From positions 83,459-147,458 of the forward strand of contig CADCFN010000015.1 of assembly GCA_902800715.1 (NCBI GenBank): DNA of 64,000 nt, read 5' to 3'. This document shows positions 60,221-64,000 of this stretch, in pieces (positions within the stretch are counted from its first letter, which is position 1; each line of letters starts with the position of its first letter). A program made the position numbers and the translations under genes. The notes under the pieces are model-generated. The model ran no database searches and was not told the DNA's origin. It worked only from the letters and a program-made list of their open reading frames with translations. Origin of the DNA: an uncultured Bacteroidales bacterium. Lineage in GTDB: Bacteria; Bacteroidota; Bacteroidia; Bacteroidales; Muribaculaceae.

Positions 60221-61363
60221 TCATTGGCGGTTGTCGAGGAACCAGCGCATGAGGTCGAGGCTCATGGCGACATCGCCCTGATGGATGTATTTGTCGCGCT
60301 CGAACTCAAGCTTGTAGAGCAGTTGTTCGGCGCGAGGGCGGTCGCCGTCCAGGGCGAGGGCTACCGCCATGGCCGTCATCTGCTTGTCGCTCTGCGTCGG
60401 GGCGTGATGGGCGACATACTTGGCAACTTTATCGGTGTAGTGCCGTCGCGCTTCCTCGTCGCGACCTGTAGCGATGCATGCCAGCGTCATCATGTTTTCC
60501 AGTTCCAGCTGGTACAGGGGCATGATATCGCTCATGTGACTGCATGCCTCGGTGAGCTGCTGGTAGGACTCTTCCCACTGGTGCAGGCTCTGCTTGCGCG
60601 TTGCCGAGGCCAGCACGGTGGCAGCGTGCATGGGGTTCTTCCAATCGATGGACTCGGGTATGTTGAACAAGCGCTCAGGCATTTCGCCGTAGGTCTCGCC
60701 GCCCTGGTTGCGGGCATTGAGTTCGAGCACGTTGCAGAAGGACTGCTTCGCAGCCGGGTCCTTCTCCAACTTCAACAGGTTGTAGCCATCGTTGGCGACG
60801 CCGCCAATCTTCATGGGAATGCCATTGGTCAAGACTCCCCAAATGCCGAACAAGGCCATCATCGCAAGCAGTATATCCAACCATTGGGGCAGGTCCAGCG
60901 CCCATATCAGCACGATGGAAAGCAGGGTGATGATGACTTGGACAAGCACACCACCGGCATTGTACAAGCGCGTGTCAATCTCCTCGAGCGGTTTGTCGGG
61001 CGGGGACATCAGGCACTGTCCGCCCGTTCCCGCCAATTCAAAGTTGCGCCACCTCAGGCGCCCGTCCTTGCGGATAAGCGTCCAGTTAAAGAAACGATAC
61101 GACACGAACTTGTAGCCCGTCAGCAGTCCCGCCACCAGGTGACCGCCCTCGTGGAGGATGATGTTCAGTATGGCTGCAATCAGGGCAGCAACCAGCATCC
61201 AGGCGAAGGCAACAACCTTGCTCAGGGTAAACTTGTCGCACACGTTTCTCGCCACGGTCATGACCGACTCGCCTTCAATCAGCGCAATGATGGGGATGGC
61301 AATAATCAAGCCGATGGCCGCCCCCAAGAGAAGTCCTCCAATGAGTTTGAATAGTCCTTTCAT
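60221..61363 (-). CDS. M50-type site-2 protease-like membrane protein
   Basis: The 380-residue protein has an N-terminal membrane helix (IGGLLLGAAIGLIIAIPIIAL). The zinc motif HEGGH sits within a second membrane helix (AALIAAILNIILHEGGHLVAGLL), as in M50 intramembrane proteases. Further helices follow (VLVQVIITLLSIVLIWAL and LLAMMALFGIWGVLTNG), and then a soluble TPR-like helical domain from about 240 to the end. A second metal ligand (usually Asp in a later helix) may be GGVANDGYNLL. It could cut membrane-bound regulators. A minus-strand -7 box TACCTTTG is at 61394-61401. Confidence 0.83.
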   Translation of the reverse strand: MKGLFKLIGGLLLGAAIGLIIAIPIIALIEGESVMTVARNVCDKFTLSKVVAFAWMLVAALIAAILNIILHEGGHLVAGLLTGYKFVSYRFFNWTLIRKDGRLRWRNFELAGTGGQCLMSPPDKPLEEIDTRLYNAGGVLVQVIITLLSIVLIWALDLPQWLDILLAMMALFGIWGVLTNGIPMKIGGVANDGYNLLKLEKDPAAKQSFCNVLELNARNQGGETYGEMPERLFNIPESIDWKNPMHAATVLASATRKQSLHQWEESYQQLTEACSHMSDIMPLYQLELENMMTLACIATGRDEEARRHYTDKVAKYVAHHAPTQSDKQMTAMAVALALDGDRPRAEQLLYKLEFERDKYIHQGDVAMSLDLMRWFLDNRQ

Positions 61364-61736
61364 TTTTTAAACAGTTTTGTTGTTACTGACCACAAAGGTA
61401 ATCATTTTTTCGAATCCTTTATCATGGCGCGGGGAAACGCAGCGACGGAGCCACTGCGCACGGGGAGCCTGGCGGTTCTTTACTTTGCTGCTGGGGCCGC
61501 CACGGGAGTGGCGGCATAGAGGGACCCTGTCGCGGGAGGGAGACGCAAAATTTGGCATTTCGCTCGACTTGCACTACCGTTGGCTGGCGCTGAAGTTAGG
61601 CTGCGTCGAGACATAAAAAATGAAAAAATCGTTTTTTTCATTTTGTTCTGTCCTCGACTTGCACTACCTTTGCAAGTTAAAATATGTTGTGCTGTTGTAG
61701 GGCACAACGCAAACATCTAATTATCAAATACTTATT
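61364..61736. other. Intergenic region with divergent promoters and a duplicated motif
   Basis: Holds the protease promoter (61394-61401, -), a CTCGACTTGCACTACC motif at 61563-61578 repeated at 61653-61668, a strong hairpin AAAATGAAAAAA-TCG-TTTTTTTCATTTT (about 61616-61644), and the thrS promoter. No gene is supported. Confidence 0.65.
61665..61672 (+). promoter_or_regulatory. Promoter of thrS-infC
   Basis: TACCTTTG with TTTG at 61642-61645, a spacing of 19 bases, matching the full Bacteroidetes consensus. The ATG is 65 bases downstream. Confidence 0.75.
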
Positions 61737-63610
61737 ATGATTAACATTAAGTTTCCTGACGGCAATGTACGTCAATATGAGGATGGAGTAACCCCTCTGG
61801 ACATTGCCAAGAGCATTAGCGAAGGCTTTGCACGCAACGTGCTGGCCGCATCATTAAACGACGAGGAATGGGATATCTCACGCCCCATTTGTACACATCG
61901 GCACACCTGCTCGCCGAGGCCCTGCAAGAGCTGTACCCTGGTGTGCAGTTCGGCATTGGCCCGGCTGTTGAGACAGGTTTCTACTATGATATCGACACCG
62001 GTGGCAACCCCTTGACCGACGCAGACTTCGCCAAGATTGAGAAGAAGATGACAGAACTCGCCCAGAAGAACGAGGCCGTTGTCCGCGCTGACATCAGCAA
62101 GGCCGACGCATTGAAGTTCTTCGGCGACAAGGGTCAGACCTTGAAGTGCGAGCTCATCAATGACCTGGAAGACGGTCACATCACTACTTATACCCAGGGC
62201 AACTTCACCGACCTGTGCCGTGGCCCGCACATCCCCTCGACAGGTGCTATCAAGGCCATCAAGGTGATGTCGCTCGCCGGCGCCTACTGGCGCGGTGACG
62301 AGACCCGCCCGCAATTGACCCGCGTTTATGGCATCACCTTCCCCAAGAAGAAGATGCTCGAGGAGTACCTGGTGCTGCTCGAGGAAGCCAAGAAGCGCGA
62401 CCACCGCAAGATTGGCAAGGAGATGGAGCTGTTTGCCTTCTCGCCCAACGTGGGCCAGGGTCTGCCTCTGTGGCTGCCCAAGGGTGCCGCCCTGCGCAAC
62501 CGTCTGCAGGAGATGCTCGCCAAGATTCAGAAGCGCTATGGCTACCAGCAGGTCATCACGCCGCACATCGGCAACAAGCTGCTGTATGTGACCAGTGGCC
62601 ACTATGCTAAATACGGCAAGGACTCGTTCCGTCCCATCACCACCCCCGAGGAGGGCGAGGAGTACATGCTCAAACCCATGAACTGCCCTCACCACTGCGA
62701 GATTTACAAGACTTCGCCCCGCAGCTACCGTGACCTGCCCATCCGCTATGCCGAGTTCGGTACCGTTTACCGCTACGAGCAGAGTGGTGAGCTCCACGGC
62801 CTGACGCGCGTGCGCAGCTTCACCCAGGACGATGCTCACCTATTCTGCACGCCTGACCAGTTGAAACAGGAGTTCCTCGGCGTGATGGACATCATCTCGT
62901 TTATCTTCCGCGTGTTCGGCTTCCAGTATGAGGCTCAGATTTCGTTGCGCGACCCCAACAACAAGGACAAGTATGTGGGAACCGACGAGAATTGGGAGAA
63001 GGCTGAACGTGCTATCGTCGAGGCCTGTGAGGAGAAGGGCCTGGTTGCCAAGCAGGTGACCGGCGAGGCCGCATTCTACGGTCCCAAGCTCGACTTCATG
63101 GTTAAGGACGCCCTGGGCCGCCGCTGGCAGTTGGGTACCATCCAGGTGGACTACAACCTGCCCGAGCGCTTCCAGCTCGAATACACCGGCGCCGACAACC
63201 AGAAGCACCGTCCCGTGATGATTCACCGCGCCCCCTTCGGCTCGCTGGAGCGCTTCGTGGCTGTGCTGCTCGAACACACCGCCGGCAAGCTGCCGCTGTG
63301 GCTGGTTCCCGACCAGTGCGTCGTGCTGCCCATCAGCGAGAAGTTCAACGACTATGCCCACCATGTGGCAGACGAGCTGAACAAACTCGACGTGCGTGCC
63401 ATCGTCGATGACCGCAACGAGAAAATCGGTCGCAAAATCCGTGATAACGAGCTCAAACGCATCCCCTATCTGCTCATCGTCGGTGAAAAAGAAGCAGGTA
63501 ATGAAGAAATTTCTGTAAGAAAACAGGGCGAAGGTGACCAGGGTTCGAAAAAAATTACTACCTTTGCAGCCGATATTAATCGCGAAGTGGCAGAAATGAC
63601 CAACTTTTAA
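61737..63610 (+). CDS. thrS: Threonyl-tRNA synthetase, frameshifted by an internal deletion in this sequence
   Basis: The gene starts [17 protein letters not shown] (TGS domain) and reads to SRPI at about 61888. There the frame shifts; the next frame continues [20 protein letters not shown] and runs unbroken to 63610. Missing is the ~20-residue linker ending in the conserved W-H before TSAH. Downstream parts are normal: editing-domain residues, [16 protein letters not shown] (zinc and motif region), [52 protein letters not shown] and the anticodon-binding domain. The enzyme charges tRNA-Thr and is essential, so this lesion is probably a sequence error. infC follows 75 bases downstream. Confidence 0.9.
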
Positions 63611-63685
63611 GCCGCTTCCGTGCGACGTGTGCCGTATGGAAGTGCTTGATTGTCACGATAATACTAACAATTGTAAAACTGCTGA

Positions 63686-64000
63686 ATGAACAAAAAACCG
63701 TATCGCCCAGGGCCTAAGCGCCCGAGCAATGCCACCAGGCCACGAGGCCGCAACCGCCAAATGGGCGGCAAAAAAGAAGACACCAACCTGATTAACGATG
63801 AAATTCGTGACAGTGAGGTGCGCCTGGTGGGTGACAACGTGGAGCAGGGCATTTATCCCATCGAGGAAGCCCTGAAAATCGCCGAGGGGCAAGGTCTGGA
63901 CCTCATCCTGATCGCTCCTCAAGCCGAGCCCCCCGTGTGCCGCGTGATGGACTACCAGAAGTTCAAGTTCCAACAGCGCAAACACGCCAAGGAACAGAAG
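63686..64000 (+). CDS. infC: Translation initiation factor IF-3, truncated by the window end
   Basis: The visible 105 residues start MNKKPYRPGPKRP, a basic N-terminal extension, then NLINDEIRDSEVRLVGDNVEQGIYPIEEAL, and VCRVMDYQKFKFQQRKHAKEQK at the edge, the IF-3 N-domain and linker. IF-3 checks start-codon pairing on the 30S subunit. Position after thrS is the usual thrS-infC-rpmI-rplT order. In many bacteria infC starts with a non-ATG codon; here an ATG at 63686 is available. Confidence 0.95.
   Translation, partial: MNKKPYRPGPKRPSNATRPRGRNRQMGGKKEDTNLINDEIRDSEVRLVGDNVEQGIYPIEEALKIAEGQGLDLILIAPQAEPPVCRVMDYQKFKFQQRKHAKEQK

Overview
The window comes from a Bacteroidales chromosome, most like Prevotella or Muribaculaceae. 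Genes are preceded by the Bacteroidetes -7 box TAnnTTTG rather than Shine-Dalgarno sites. The tmRNA tag reads NGENNYALAA. Secreted proteins end in short GIYI-NGKK-type sorting tails, and DUF4301, Dabb and HU-SPOR genes typical of the phylum are present. Core synteny is rpsF-rpsR-rplI, ftsY-rimO and thrS-infC. No rRNA or tRNA gene was recognised; the only stable RNA gene seen is tmRNA.

Positions 1-16.6 kb form an accessory, defence-rich block that abuts the 3' end of the tmRNA gene. It holds an AAA+ ATPase fragment and a 5'-nucleotidase. Next comes an IS1595-family transposon (1563-4135) with 24-bp perfect terminal inverted repeats, an 8-bp target duplication (ATTATTTT) and two unrecognised passenger genes. 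It is followed by a WYL regulator, a frameshifted exonuclease, an McrB-McrC-phospholipase-D-type nuclease operon, and a three-gene cassette that includes an FtsZ paralogue split by an in-frame TAA. A TOTE-type primase-helicase and a DUF234-type ATPase complete the block. Two ~135-bp structured elements with compensatory stem changes, and three short copies of the tmRNA 3' end, suggest serial insertion at tmRNA.

Positions 16.6-48.4 kb are mainly core genome: tmRNA, an RNase D-like exonuclease, a Rel-type (p)ppGpp synthetase with a degenerate HD domain, DUF4301, a periplasmic thioredoxin, S6-S18-L9, a Dabb protein, a modular secreted protein with dockerin-like repeats, rimO-ftsY, a carboxylesterase, an alpha-L-fucosidase, two tandem MBG-repeat secreted proteins, a C69 dipeptidase, a GlmU-like protein, rfbC, clpB, a polysaccharide export lipoprotein, a uracil-DNA-glycosylase-fold protein, an HU-SPOR protein, a YcxB-like protein and a C45-type Ntn hydrolase.

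Positions 48.7-53.3 kb hold a stand-alone type V-A CRISPR-Cas locus: cas12a (1233 codons, all RuvC and Nuc residues present) and, downstream on the same strand, an array of 11 perfect 36-bp repeats plus one degenerate terminal repeat. No cas1, cas2 or cas4 is present. The array and cas12a each have their own candidate promoter.

Positions 53.4-64 kb begin with a TPP riboswitch controlling a TonB receptor and a PnuC/PnuT-type transporter, which are separated by two heptamer-repeat arrays. Then follow a UPF1-like helicase, a small secreted protein, an M50-type membrane protease, thrS and the start of infC.

Five otherwise well-conserved genes (exonuclease, rplI, modular secreted protein, second MBG protein, thrS) carry small frameshifting internal deletions. 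Because thrS is normally essential, an assembly error should be considered before calling them pseudogenes.
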